64,000 nucleotides of DNA, from positions 43,276 through 107,275 of the forward strand of contig CACHXC010000004.1 of NCBI GenBank assembly GCA_902583715.1, written 5' to 3'. The notes under the pieces were generated by a model. It worked only from the letters and a program-made list of their open reading frames with translations, was not told the origin of the DNA and did no database searches. The position numbers and the translations under genes were made by a program. Position 1 is the stretch's first letter. Each line of letters begins with the position of its first letter. Of the stretch, positions 8,574 through 17,635 are shown one piece after another. The stretch comes from an uncultured SAR116 cluster alpha proteobacterium (GTDB lineage: Bacteria > Pseudomonadota > Alphaproteobacteria > Puniceispirillales > Puniceispirillaceae).

Positions 8574-11500
8574 CTAAACAACTTCCATCAAAGACTGAAA
8601 AAGCTCTCGAGCCGTAGATAAAATTCTCGCCGACGCCTGGTATGCCTGCTGAAATTCAATCAGAGCCGCGGCTTCTGTATCTAAATTTACTCCAGCAAAT
8701 TCAGCCTCAGCCTCTTTGGCAGCCATCATATTCTCTTCCTGAATATCAACGGCGATTTTACTGGAGTTAACCGACGAGCCTACACCTGCAATCATTACGC
8801 CAAACATGTCTTGGAAACCCAATTTTTCTGGATTTCTTGGATCTCCTGTATGAAGACTGATTAACTCGTCAATATTTCGTCCATCATTTTGGCCTGCCGA
8901 GTCTTGTGATAAAATAAAACTGTCACCATCACTTACTTGACCAGTTAGGGTAAATTCGAAATTTCGATACGTAGTTTGTTGATCACCACTCACAACACGG
9001 GTAGCTATGGAATGATTGGTGTCAGCGTCAAAAATCTCGATAACATTTCCATTTTCTCCAACCGCTCGGATCTCATATGTTGTTAAATCCTCTTCGTCAT
9101 TGGCTTGGCTGTATTCAGCGCCGATCGTACGAGCCCCACCGCCAGTAGCAAAAATCAACAGGTCTTCATTTGGTAAATTACTCAATTGGAACCTTGTATC
9201 AGACAAGCTTTCTGCAGACGCTGATATTGAAAAAGCTTTTTTGTCACTGGAATTGATGAGAATTTCGTCACCACTCACTGATATTTCTCGGTCTGCTGTT
9301 TTAAAGCCAAGCGCATTAGTTGGATTATCGAAAGACAGAGAATACATATCTCCATTGTACTCAGCCTTTAATCTGCCTGTTGTTGCAGACTCAGACTGCC
9401 ATGTAAGTGTCAAACCTGTGACAGACGACGGAACCGTGGTGATGTTACCAAGCAAATCCAACGACACGGTGACAGCTTGGCCATCAAAATTTAATTCTAA
9501 ATCGTTCATAGAGGATGTAAGCGTAAACAGTTGACCTGTTAGCCGAGTAGTTGAGTTGACCAATCCAAATTTCTCTGCAGCTTCACTATTGCCACTGAGC
9601 TCAGTATCGCTCAGCACAGAAATATTTGATCCAGACAACGATCCACCCCCAAATATTTGCAAACGGCTGTCGCTGTCAAAATATGCGGTTAGTCGATCAG
9701 GTTCGGGGCCAGATATTATTACCTCACCCTCTTTCATCGCTAAATTGTAAATTTGATCTCCATACTTTATCGCTACAGAGGTATCATCTTTGGGCAAACT
9801 GAGCGCTGGAGTTTCGCTAGTTAAGCTGAACTGTGTTTGTGGAACGGTTTCATTAACATCATTGAACTCAAATGATTGGACAGTAAAAGCAACGCCTGGG
9901 CTATCTGCAGTTAGGGTCACACCATAATTTGGCGGAGTTCCTGAGGCTGAGGCAGTGACACCAAGGCCAGCATTGTTTACTGATCTGATTATAGCTGCAG
10001 TAACATCAGCGGCTGAGCTTGCAGCTGTATTGGAGCCATCGATATCGTTTAGATCAACTGGTACGGATGAACCGTTGATAATAAGATTAACACTATCAAC
10101 GTTTGGCTGTACCGCCTCAGTTCTCTGAAAACTGTAACTTACCACTTGCGTCTGTGAAACTGCTGCCCCCGCAGAGAGTGATGAAATTGGCGCCTGGTCT
10201 CTTATTTGTCGAACAATCGCCTTATTAACAGATTGTTTATCAATGACTGACAAATCACTATTTGAGACATTGGCAGAAAAAGTTATCGAGGAATTGCTAC
10301 TGGGAACTGTCAATTGGTAACTTGCATTAGGTGCAACTGCCCGAAGACCGTTGAGCGCGGAACCTCCACTCTCAAGGGCATCGCTGATATCATATTCAAT
10401 TCTCTTTGTATCGCCAGCAACGTTTGAGTGGATATTCACCAGGCCCCCAAGTGATGGGTCTTGAACTGACGAGGTCGCCCCATTGGTTTCTGTAACTGTG
10501 AATGAGGTAGAAGAAGATAAAGAAATCGAACCTGAGAAGCGCGCGGCATCAATCCTATTTCCACTTACTATCGTGCCAAAACTCACCAAACTACTTGGAT
10601 CAAGTGATGCAACTGAAATTGTTAGGTCGTTGACGCCATCCGTGCCGCCGATTGCTGAACCAAGTATGGTTATTTCATCACCAACATCGTAGCCGTCTCC
10701 AACCGCATTCACTGCCACTGTTGCCACACCGTCCGCGATAGTAACGTCAAAGGTTGCGCCACTTCCTGAACCATCTGTGGTTGTTGGACTCAGGGTAGTT
10801 TGTGCTTGTGTGATGCCTGGCGCGAAACCAGAGGCTGTTGCAGAGGTGATGACACCGTTACCGTCTACAGCTCCAACTGTAATGGTCACATCATGAGTAA
10901 CAGTCGTTCCACCAATCAGTGTCCCGTCAATTATGAAAGTTTCACCAACCACATATGGGCTTGCAGCGCCAGCTCCACCAGAGTTTATCACTACAGTATA
11001 ATTACCGGATGTATCAGAAGAAATGTTCAGGTCAGCACCTGATCCACTCACCGTATTTGTCGATACTGTCGGACCCGCAATTAGTGCATTTGTGACCACA
11101 CTTGTAGAAGTCAATGGCGTTTTTAAAGCTCCCGCGACGGAGACAGTTCCAATTGGTGAGGTCTCTGGGACACCATCATCATCAATGAAACGTCCTAAAA
11201 ACGCGGGGCTAGCGGCACCCAACTTACTTATTGAAATGTCATCCCCAGCATCACTGGTGAGAATTATTCGGGTATTATCAGTGGAGGTCACTGCCACGAC
11301 ACCAGTTTCAGTTGATACTTTGTTTAGAGCAATTGCGAGGTTTGACAAATTAGTGGGGGTCACATCGGCTGAAATTTCAATTGGCACCCGATTGGCAACT
11401 TCGAGATCAAAAGACACAACTCCGGTACCTTGAAAATCAAAAAACTCAATTTGAGTTTTTGCTTCCGCTCTTACACCACTATTGCCCAGAATTTTATTAA

Positions 11501-13757
11501 ACGAGCCCGCTGCAGTAGCCGCTGAAGCACCAACCGCAATCGGTATGCTAAACGAGGAGCTGTCAGGCAGCGAAACTGTTACTGTTTGAGCTAGAGTAGC
11601 GTTAGCAGGAACAATTGTTGTGCCTTGCGCAAGTGCTGGCCCGATGCCATTGCTACCAATTTTCATGGCATGCATACCGCCCGCAAAACTTACATCCATG
11701 TCGATGCCACGATATGGATCGAGCGTGTTATTCAAATACTCTGCAGTATAAACTGCAGAGTCATCAAACCCGTTTGCAGTCGTCATAAATTCAGTTATTT
11801 GAGTGTCCGAGAACGCAACCCCGGCGATATGACGGCCCTCACGGGTAAAAATCTGAAGTTCAGAGGCGGTAACAGCATCAGTCACAGAGGCAGCATTCGT
11901 AATGCCTCCGGTAGAAATTTCTGGTGCACCTATTCCTGATGAAACAAAGTTACCGCTGGAGGTTGTAAACGTCAGATTTCCGCCTGAGCCACTCGCGCGC
12001 ATCCCTAAATCAAAAAGTGACTGATTTGCGGTACTCTTTAAAATACCTTTATTTAACGCGTCGGCAATCTCTGATGCATCCTGCCAATAATTCCCTGACT
12101 GATCGCTTGGATAAGCACTTGCATACCCGATATTGAAAGTATGTGGACCATCATCATCAGAATTCAGGCGACCAAAAGAAAATTGATTGATATTCTGAAG
12201 ACCCAATCCTGTAAAATTAAATTTTGCAGAGGCTTGTCTGGTAAAGGAAGCTATATCAACTTGGTCTGTGCCAGCTGGAATTGTAGTAATAAGCCCATCC
12301 TTGATAAATTCCTGTGCCTCAACTGCAGACAACGAATTTGCTAAATCACCTGTAATGACACCATTCTCAGGGTAGAGTGCCGGTGAAATTCTCTTCATAC
12401 TCAACTCAGAATCACTCAGATTTGAGTTCGACGCGGTTATGAGATCAGGGCTAGCGGCAGCAAAATCGTGCGGACGTGTAAGTAAGAATCTAATTTGGCC
12501 TGCTGTATTAGAGCCAGGTAAAATCTGGAAACTGTCACCACCTCTGGGCACACCACTCATGGTCATCTCAAACCCTGGGCCCCTAAGACTTCTTTTTCCA
12601 CTCGAAATATGGCCCAAGTTGGGATCTGACAAACTCCATAATTTGGTCTCATCTGAGTAAGTTAGCGCCAAACCACTAGACGGCAATTTATTTGCGTCAG
12701 TGATGACTAACTCCAAGTCAACGTCAATTGAAGTGGCTGGGCTTCTGATAGCCTCGATAGATATTGTTGAAAAGAGATCTCTCCCAGTGGACCCATCAAG
12801 AGCCACACCTAACGTGTGCTGGGTATTCAATCGAGTAGATAGCTCAGCGGCTAACGAATTGACCTGATCAATAACACCCCTGATCGAGCCATACGCCTCG
12901 CTTAAACCAGCGATCTTGCCTGAAGAGAGCTGGCTGGTTGGCGTCTTTGACGCCAGCGGATTAAGTATAATCTGAAGGCCGCCAATCTTGTCATACCGCT
13001 CAATAAAGCCAACATTTGTATATTTATTCCCTGAGACGAGGCTCGGGCCTACTCCAGAAGAACCAACAGTGACATTTGCAACACCTCTATCAGAATAGCT
13101 CGCCGAAATATCCGCAAGTTTTGAAATTTCGCCGATCAAGTTATCGCGCAAATCCAGCAATGAATTTGGTGAGCGCCCACTCTGACTGGCCGATAAAATC
13201 CTGTCATTAACCGAAGCAAGTTCTTTCGTAAGTGTGTTTAGGGACTCAATTGCTTCGTCAGTTCTGTCCAGGGTCGATTGTTTCAATTGCTGTAACTGAA
13301 CGGAAGTTGAATTAAACGCCTCAGCAACTGAATTTCCCCGCTCAATTGCAACAGCGCGTGGCGCCAAGTCACTGGGAGCTGCCGCTACATCATTCAATGC
13401 ACGAAAAAAACTTGCGATCTGAGATCCAAGGTCAGACTCACCCGGAAGTAGCAAGTTTTCAAGTTTTTCCACTTGCTTTAGGAAACTGTCTGACTGTTCG
13501 TAATTTGAACTTGCCGAGAGTTTTCTGCCAGCTAACAGTTCGTCAAAGGAACGCCTGATGTCTGCCACTCTGACACCAAGCCCGCTCTGATTGGCAATGC
13601 TCGTAATACCGCCTTGACTGGCCGTGACCTCTTTCAAATCAGCTTCACGGCGAACATAGCCATCAGTGTTTATGTTGGCAATATTCTGCCCAGTTACCGA
13701 CAGGGATTGACGGTAGGCCTGAATGGCACTTTTTCCAACATCAAATAGGCTAGTCAT
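8574..13757 (-). CDS. flgK: Flagellar hook-filament junction protein FlgK, giant form
   Basis: First junction protein (HAP1). At 1727 aa it is about three times the usual 550 aa. The ends are canonical: the N-terminus holds SVTGQNIANINTDGYVRRE of rod/hook/HAP proteins, and the C-terminus ends in EFQQAYQASARILSTARELF. The centre, about residues 350-1600, is a long series of Ser/Thr/Gly-rich beta-type segments, including flagellin_IN-like units and two copies of a glycine repeat near residues 903-1051 (GSGATFDVT, GDGYDVGDEITI). The frame is intact throughout. It lies 14 bp after flgJ in the flg operon. The bulk must be displayed on the outside of the junction; an adhesive, protective or phage-facing role is possible but not shown. 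Confidence 0.93.
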   Translation of the reverse strand: MTSLFDVGKSAIQAYRQSLSVTGQNIANINTDGYVRREADLKEVTASQGGITSIANQSGLGVRVADIRRSFDELLAGRKLSASSNYEQSDSFLKQVEKLENLLLPGESDLGSQIASFFRALNDVAAAPSDLAPRAVAIERGNSVAEAFNSTSVQLQQLKQSTLDRTDEAIESLNTLTKELASVNDRILSASQSGRSPNSLLDLRDNLIGEISKLADISASYSDRGVANVTVGSSGVGPSLVSGNKYTNVGFIERYDKIGGLQIILNPLASKTPTSQLSSGKIAGLSEAYGSIRGVIDQVNSLAAELSTRLNTQHTLGVALDGSTGRDLFSTISIEAIRSPATSIDVDLELVITDANKLPSSGLALTYSDETKLWSLSDPNLGHISSGKRSLRGPGFEMTMSGVPRGGDSFQILPGSNTAGQIRFLLTRPHDFAAASPDLITASNSNLSDSELSMKRISPALYPENGVITGDLANSLSAVEAQEFIKDGLITTIPAGTDQVDIASFTRQASAKFNFTGLGLQNINQFSFGRLNSDDDGPHTFNIGYASAYPSDQSGNYWQDASEIADALNKGILKSTANQSLFDLGMRASGSGGNLTFTTSSGNFVSSGIGAPEISTGGITNAASVTDAVTASELQIFTREGRHIAGVAFSDTQITEFMTTANGFDDSAVYTAEYLNNTLDPYRGIDMDVSFAGGMHAMKIGSNGIGPALAQGTTIVPANATLAQTVTVSLPDSSSFSIPIAVGASAATAAGSFNKILGNSGVRAEAKTQIEFFDFQGTGVVSFDLEVANRVPIEISADVTPTNLSNLAIALNKVSTETGVVAVTSTDNTRIILTSDAGDDISISKLGAASPAFLGRFIDDDGVPETSPIGTVSVAGALKTPLTSTSVVTNALIAGPTVSTNTVSGSGADLNISSDTSGNYTVVINSGGAGAASPYVVGETFIIDGTLIGGTTVTHDVTITVGAVDGNGVITSATASGFAPGITQAQTTLSPTTTDGSGSGATFDVTIADGVATVAVNAVGDGYDVGDEITILGSAIGGTDGVNDLTISVASLDPSSLVSFGTIVSGNRIDAARFSGSISLSSSTSFTVTETNGATSSVQDPSLGGLVNIHSNVAGDTKRIEYDISDALESGGSALNGLRAVAPNASYQLTVPSSNSSITFSANVSNSDLSVIDKQSVNKAIVRQIRDQAPISSLSAGAAVSQTQVVSYSFQRTEAVQPNVDSVNLIINGSSVPVDLNDIDGSNTAASSAADVTAAIIRSVNNAGLGVTASASGTPPNYGVTLTADSPGVAFTVQSFEFNDVNETVPQTQFSLTSETPALSLPKDDTSVAIKYGDQIYNLAMKEGEVIISGPEPDRLTAYFDSDSRLQIFGGGSLSGSNISVLSDTELSGNSEAAEKFGLVNSTTRLTGQLFTLTSSMNDLELNFDGQAVTVSLDLLGNITTVPSSVTGLTLTWQSESATTGRLKAEYNGDMYSLSFDNPTNALGFKTADREISVSGDEILINSSDKKAFSISASAESLSDTRFQLSNLPNEDLLIFATGGGARTIGAEYSQANDEEDLTTYEIRAVGENGNVIEIFDADTNHSIATRVVSGDQQTTYRNFEFTLTGQVSDGDSFILSQDSAGQNDGRNIDELISLHTGDPRNPEKLGFQDMFGVMIAGVGSSVNSSKIAVDIQEENMMAAKEAEAEFAGVNLDTEAAALIEFQQAYQASARILSTARELFQSLMEVV

Positions 13758-13771
13758 TTTGTTTCCAACCT

Positions 13772-14074
13772 CTACTCGCCAGCGGAGCTTTTCGCTCGAC
13801 CAGAAAATTGAAGGACCAAAGCCTCGGCAATTCCAAGGTTTATCTTGGTGGACAATTGCTTTGCGCGCTCCTGATCAAGCATTTCTGTATAGGTGTCACC
13901 GGCTTCACTCCCCAAAATGTCATCAGCTAATTTTGCTGAACGCGCCTGTTTCAAAAGCTGATGAATAAATAATGCTTCGAACTGTTCAGCAGCGCCTTGC
14001 AGATCGGTAGGCCGACTATCTGCGTGTGATAAACTGGCTGCCATCTGTGAGCTAATTGAGGCTAATGCGTCCAT
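13772..14074 (-). CDS. flgJ: Single-domain rod-capping protein FlgJ
   Basis: 100 aa, corresponding only to the N-terminal rod-binding domain of FlgJ (AAEQFEALFIHQLLKQAR at residues 28-45, then the EMLDQERAKQLS segment). The C-terminal muramidase domain of enterobacterial FlgJ is absent, as is usual in Alphaproteobacteria, so a separate peptidoglycan hydrolase must open the wall for the rod. It sits between flgI (11 bp) and flgK (14 bp) in one operon. Function would be assembly of rod subunits in the periplasm. Confidence 0.9.
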   Translation of the reverse strand: MDALASISSQMAASLSHADSRPTDLQGAAEQFEALFIHQLLKQARSAKLADDILGSEAGDTYTEMLDQERAKQLSTKINLGIAEALVLQFSGRAKSSAGE

Positions 14075-14085
14075 TCGTAAACTCT

Positions 14086-15216
14086 CTAAATCACGATCAA
14101 TTCGGCGCGCAAAGATCCAGCTTCGCGTAATGCTTCTAAAATTGCGACAAGGTCAGATGGGCTGCCACCAACAGCATTCAATGCATCAACAATTGACGAC
14201 AATTCAACACCCGGATCGAAAACAAATGCTCTTGCTTGCTCTTCTGTAGCAGTTATTTCGGTATCTGGATTAGCAATTGCGGCGCCATCTGCAATGGCCG
14301 CCACCCCATCTGCAATTGCTGCAGTTTGGGTTTGCGTAACATTTACATCCTCTTCCACTCTCACAGTAAGAGACCCATGCGTAACAGCCGCCGGTGAAAC
14401 ACGCACATCGCCCCCTATTACAATCGTACCGGTGCGGGCATTGACCACGACTTTGGCACGTGGCCGCTCTGGTTCAACTTCGATATTTTCAAGTAGACTG
14501 ACAAATGACACTTTTTGTGCCGGATCCATTGGAGCCCTGACTTTAACCGTTGTTGAGTCAAGTGGCACAGCAACACCATCACCAAACACATCATTGATTG
14601 CCTCACTGACTTTTGTCGTTGTGCTAAAGTCACCCTGATGCAAATTCAGCATGATATTTTCATCTGTCAGGAATGGCGTATCAATCATCCGCTCAACGCT
14701 GGCGCCGCCGGGAATACGCCCCACGGTTGGAATGTTCACCGTTAATGATGACCCGTCACCACCCTCTACACCCAAGCCACCAACCATCAAATTGCCTTGT
14801 GCCACCGCGTAGGTTTCGCCATCAGCGCCGAGCAAAGGCGTCATTAGCAATGTACCGCCGCGCAAGGATTTTGCCTGTCCGGCGGTCGATACAACAATAT
14901 CCAGCCTCTGCCCGGGTTTAATAAAAGGGGGTAATTCCGCTGTTACAATCACAGATGCCGCGTTCTTGCCATTGATGTTGGCCGCATCAGTGACCACCCC
15001 GAACTGACTGATCATTGACTGCATGGCTTGCTGTGTGAGAACAGCGTTTCCATCACCTGTGCCTGCGAGGCCAACGACCAAGCCATAGCCGACAAGCTGG
15101 TTAGACCGCACACCAGCAATGGATGTCAGATCTTTTAGACGATCGGCCTGCACGGCAGATGACACAGCAAGACTAGCCAGCAAAGCAACAAAAATAAATT
15201 TCAGGTAGCGTATCAT
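14086..15216 (-). CDS. flgI: Flagellar P-ring protein FlgI
   Basis: 376 aa, the usual length. A cleavable signal peptide ends near residue 24 ([12 protein letters not shown]), followed by the family start [22 protein letters not shown] with GTGDG shortly after. The protein polymerises as the periplasmic P ring around the rod. Near residues 300-320 there is a low-complexity run ([17 protein letters not shown]), which looks like a small tandem duplication. The C-terminal [18 protein letters not shown] segment is conserved. Upstream flgH (25 bp away) makes the L ring. Confidence 0.95.
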   Translation of the reverse strand: MIRYLKFIFVALLASLAVSSAVQADRLKDLTSIAGVRSNQLVGYGLVVGLAGTGDGNAVLTQQAMQSMISQFGVVTDAANINGKNAASVIVTAELPPFIKPGQRLDIVVSTAGQAKSLRGGTLLMTPLLGADGETYAVAQGNLMVGGLGVEGGDGSSLTVNIPTVGRIPGGASVERMIDTPFLTDENIMLNLHQGDFSTTTKVSEAINDVFGDGVAVPLDSTTVKVRAPMDPAQKVSFVSLLENIEVEPERPRAKVVVNARTGTIVIGGDVRVSPAAVTHGSLTVRVEEDVNVTQTQTAAIADGVAAIADGAAIANPDTEITATEEQARAFVFDPGVELSSIVDALNAVGGSPSDLVAILEALREAGSLRAELIVI

Positions 15217-15241
15217 TTAAGTGATCCTGACAGCACAGCTT

Positions 15242-15946
15242 TTAGAATGGAGAGATGGCACGCATAAACTGACTGAGCCACCCTGGCTTCGACGCATCAG
15301 CCAGATGGCCAGACCCGGTGTAACGAATTTGCGCATCGGCCAAACGTGTTGATGACACAATATTTGTGGCGGAAATATCTTCTGGGCGCACGATGCCTTT
15401 TACCCTTACATATTCATTGCCATTGTTCAGTGTAATTTCTTTCTGGCCAGCCACTTCCATGTTGCCATTTGGGAATACACGTGTGACTGTAACTGCCAGT
15501 GATCCAGTAAAGCTGTTTGACTGGGCAGCGTTGCCAGCACCAGAAAATGTTCTGTTTGTGCCAGCTGTTAGGCCTCCACCATTCACCCCACTATCATCTG
15601 TCGCAAACCCACCAGTAACAATGTTTGGCAGGCCAGTTGGCAAGGTCACAGCAAAGGCGTCAGCCTTGCTCGATGCAGCAGTTGCTGCTTTGGTAGCGGC
15701 AAAAATTTCATTAAAAGTTACCGTTAATATATCACCGACACGCCGCGCACGCTGGTCGGTAGCAAAAAGCCCACTTTGCCCGCTGCGAAAAATAGCCCCG
15801 TTAGATGCTTGTTCGCTGGCCAGGTTTACCGCTGGATCGACAGGTTCAAAGGCTTGACCTTCAAGTTGTGACACATAGGTTGAACAACCAGCCAAAACCT
15901 GCGTCAGTAGAGCGGTAACTATAAATTTTGATATGAATAATGACAT
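15242..15946 (-). CDS. flgH: Flagellar L-ring lipoprotein FlgH
   Basis: 234 aa outer-membrane lipoprotein. The lipobox LAGC ends at Cys20 after a short signal peptide. FlgH landmarks are visible: the RRVGDILTVTF segment, and VKGIVRPEDISATNIVSS with IRYTGSGHLADA near the C-terminus. It forms the L ring in the outer membrane. It lies 28 bp after flgG and 25 bp before flgI, in the usual G-H-I order. Confidence 0.95.
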   Translation of the reverse strand: MSLFISKFIVTALLTQVLAGCSTYVSQLEGQAFEPVDPAVNLASEQASNGAIFRSGQSGLFATDQRARRVGDILTVTFNEIFAATKAATAASSKADAFAVTLPTGLPNIVTGGFATDDSGVNGGGLTAGTNRTFSGAGNAAQSNSFTGSLAVTVTRVFPNGNMEVAGQKEITLNNGNEYVRVKGIVRPEDISATNIVSSTRLADAQIRYTGSGHLADASKPGWLSQFMRAISPF

Positions 15947-15974
15947 GATAACGCGCCTCTACCCTAGTCAGCCG

Positions 15975-16763
15975 TTACACATTTTGCGCCAAATAACGCA
16001 TCATTTCGTCAACAGATGTAATGGTTTTTGAACTCACCTCATAGGCTCTTTGCGTCTCAATCATATCAACAAGTTCTTGCACAACATTGACATTTGAGCT
16101 TTCCAAAGAGCCTTGCACGGTCCGGCCCATACCTTCTTCAAATGGTGCAGCAACAATGGGAGCGCCACTGGCTGGTGACTCCATCAACATGCTTTCACCG
16201 TTTGGTTGCAAACCCTGTCTGTTTGGAAAGTCAGCAAGCGTAATCTGACCGACCTCTTCAGCATCAACCGCGCCTGGCACCTGCACAGTCACAATCCCAT
16301 CAGATGCAACATTAATCGACAGGGCCTCAGGCGGAATAGTGATTTCTGGTTGTAATGGGTAACCACTGGCGGTCACCACTGTACCCTCAGCGTTTCTTGA
16401 AAAGGCACCACTTCTTGTATATCCAACCCGACCGTCCGGCAATAAGACTTGAAAAAAGCCATCACCCTCAATTGAGATGTCAAGCGAATTACCAGTATTA
16501 ATCAAGCTTCCCTGAGTGTGCAGTTTGCTAGTATTGAGAAGGCGCGTGCCTGTACCCACAGCGAGACCAGAAGTCAGCGAGGTATTTTCTGACGTATTGT
16601 CACCAGCACCGCGTAAAATCTGGTAAAGAAGCGACTCAAAATTAGCACGATCTGCTTTAAACCCAGTGGTGTTAACGTTTGCAAGATTGTTTGCGATTAC
16701 CTGCATTTTAATTTGTTGTGAATTCAGGCCAGTTTTGGCGACATGCATAGCAAATGTAGACAT
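15975..16763 (-). CDS. flgG: Flagellar distal rod protein FlgG
   Basis: 262 aa, the standard size. It has the N-terminal NLANVNTTGFKADRANFESL motif and C-terminal ESSNVNVVQELVDMIETQRA, plus the central GDGFFQV segment of the rod/hook family. It is secreted through the flagellar export gate and builds the distal rod. It has its own sigma-54 promoter in the gap after flgF (16805-16821), with a predicted start about 31 nt upstream of the ATG. Distal rod, rings and junction genes can therefore be raised independently of flgB-F. Confidence 0.95.
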   Translation of the reverse strand: MSTFAMHVAKTGLNSQQIKMQVIANNLANVNTTGFKADRANFESLLYQILRGAGDNTSENTSLTSGLAVGTGTRLLNTSKLHTQGSLINTGNSLDISIEGDGFFQVLLPDGRVGYTRSGAFSRNAEGTVVTASGYPLQPEITIPPEALSINVASDGIVTVQVPGAVDAEEVGQITLADFPNRQGLQPNGESMLMESPASGAPIVAAPFEEGMGRTVQGSLESSNVNVVQELVDMIETQRAYEVSSKTITSVDEMMRYLAQNV

Positions 16764-16804
16764 TTCGCTGAGAGCTCCTTACCTCTAGAGTGGAGCCTTT
16801 GTAC

Positions 16805-16821
16805 AGCAATAACTGTGCCAA
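16805..16821 (-). promoter_or_regulatory. Internal sigma-54 promoter before flgG
   Basis: On the minus strand this reads TTGGCACAGTTATTGCT, an almost perfect sigma-54 consensus with GG-N10-GC. It lies in the flgF-flgG gap, with predicted transcription start near 16794. Confidence 0.8.
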
Positions 16822-16829
16822 ATGTTGGT

Positions 16830-17600
16830 TTAGCCGTTTGGCAACTTTAATAAGCTTGCGCCAGCTTCATCTATCTGTTTTGCAAGTGAAATCAACTTTA
16901 CATTTAGCTGATATTGTTTCTGAATATCAACATTATTAACCAATTCATCAAACACACTAACGTTGCTTGTTTCTAAATAACCCTGTTTTAAACGGACATT
17001 TTGGTCTGCGTTGAATTGTGTTCGATCAATTCCACCCTCCGGACGAATTGTTCCGTCTGTATCCTTTTTGAGACTCAGACCTTCACCAGATGTGGCTGCA
17101 ATCTGGTTTACCAATTGTCTGACACCAGGTTCACCTCCAATTGGTTCAATATACACTTGCCCATTCTCGGCAATAAAAATTTCTCTAAAAGGTGGAACAG
17201 TCATTGGCACCAGACTAGTATCTAGGATGACTTCGCCGCTGCGATTGACCAGTGTTCCGTCATTGGAGATTGTAAAATCACCTCGGCGGCTCATCCCCAA
17301 TGCACCAAAACTGTTTTCCACCATAAAATAACCATCACCCTCAATAGCAACATCTGTTTGCTGACCAGTTAGGCGCATTTCACCCTGTTCGGAGGAAAAT
17401 AATCCAGGTTCACTTTTTTTCGCAAAAACACGTGTTTCGAGCTGATCATCCGCATAGAGATATACCGAACCGAACCTTCCACCTATCTCATCGCCACGAA
17501 AACCGGGCACCTGCGCATTTGACAAGTTCTGTGCACTTGTCGCCTGTTTTAGCCTTGCTGAATGCATCGTGTTTAATGCTGTGTGGATTAACTTATCCAT
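16830..17600 (-). CDS. flgF: Flagellar proximal rod protein FlgF
   Basis: 256 aa, the normal length. It has an N-terminal QNLSNAQVPGFRGDE motif, the central GDGYFMV segment, and a C-terminal LETSNVSVFDELVNNVDIQ segment typical of the basal-body rod family. It is exported by the flagellar apparatus and polymerises in the proximal rod. It lies 35 bp after flgE in the flg operon. Confidence 0.92.
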   Translation of the reverse strand: MDKLIHTALNTMHSARLKQATSAQNLSNAQVPGFRGDEIGGRFGSVYLYADDQLETRVFAKKSEPGLFSSEQGEMRLTGQQTDVAIEGDGYFMVENSFGALGMSRRGDFTISNDGTLVNRSGEVILDTSLVPMTVPPFREIFIAENGQVYIEPIGGEPGVRQLVNQIAATSGEGLSLKKDTDGTIRPEGGIDRTQFNADQNVRLKQGYLETSNVSVFDELVNNVDIQKQYQLNVKLISLAKQIDEAGASLLKLPNG

Positions 17601-17635
17601 GTTCTCTATCTTTCACAAAGACGTCAGCTATTCCG

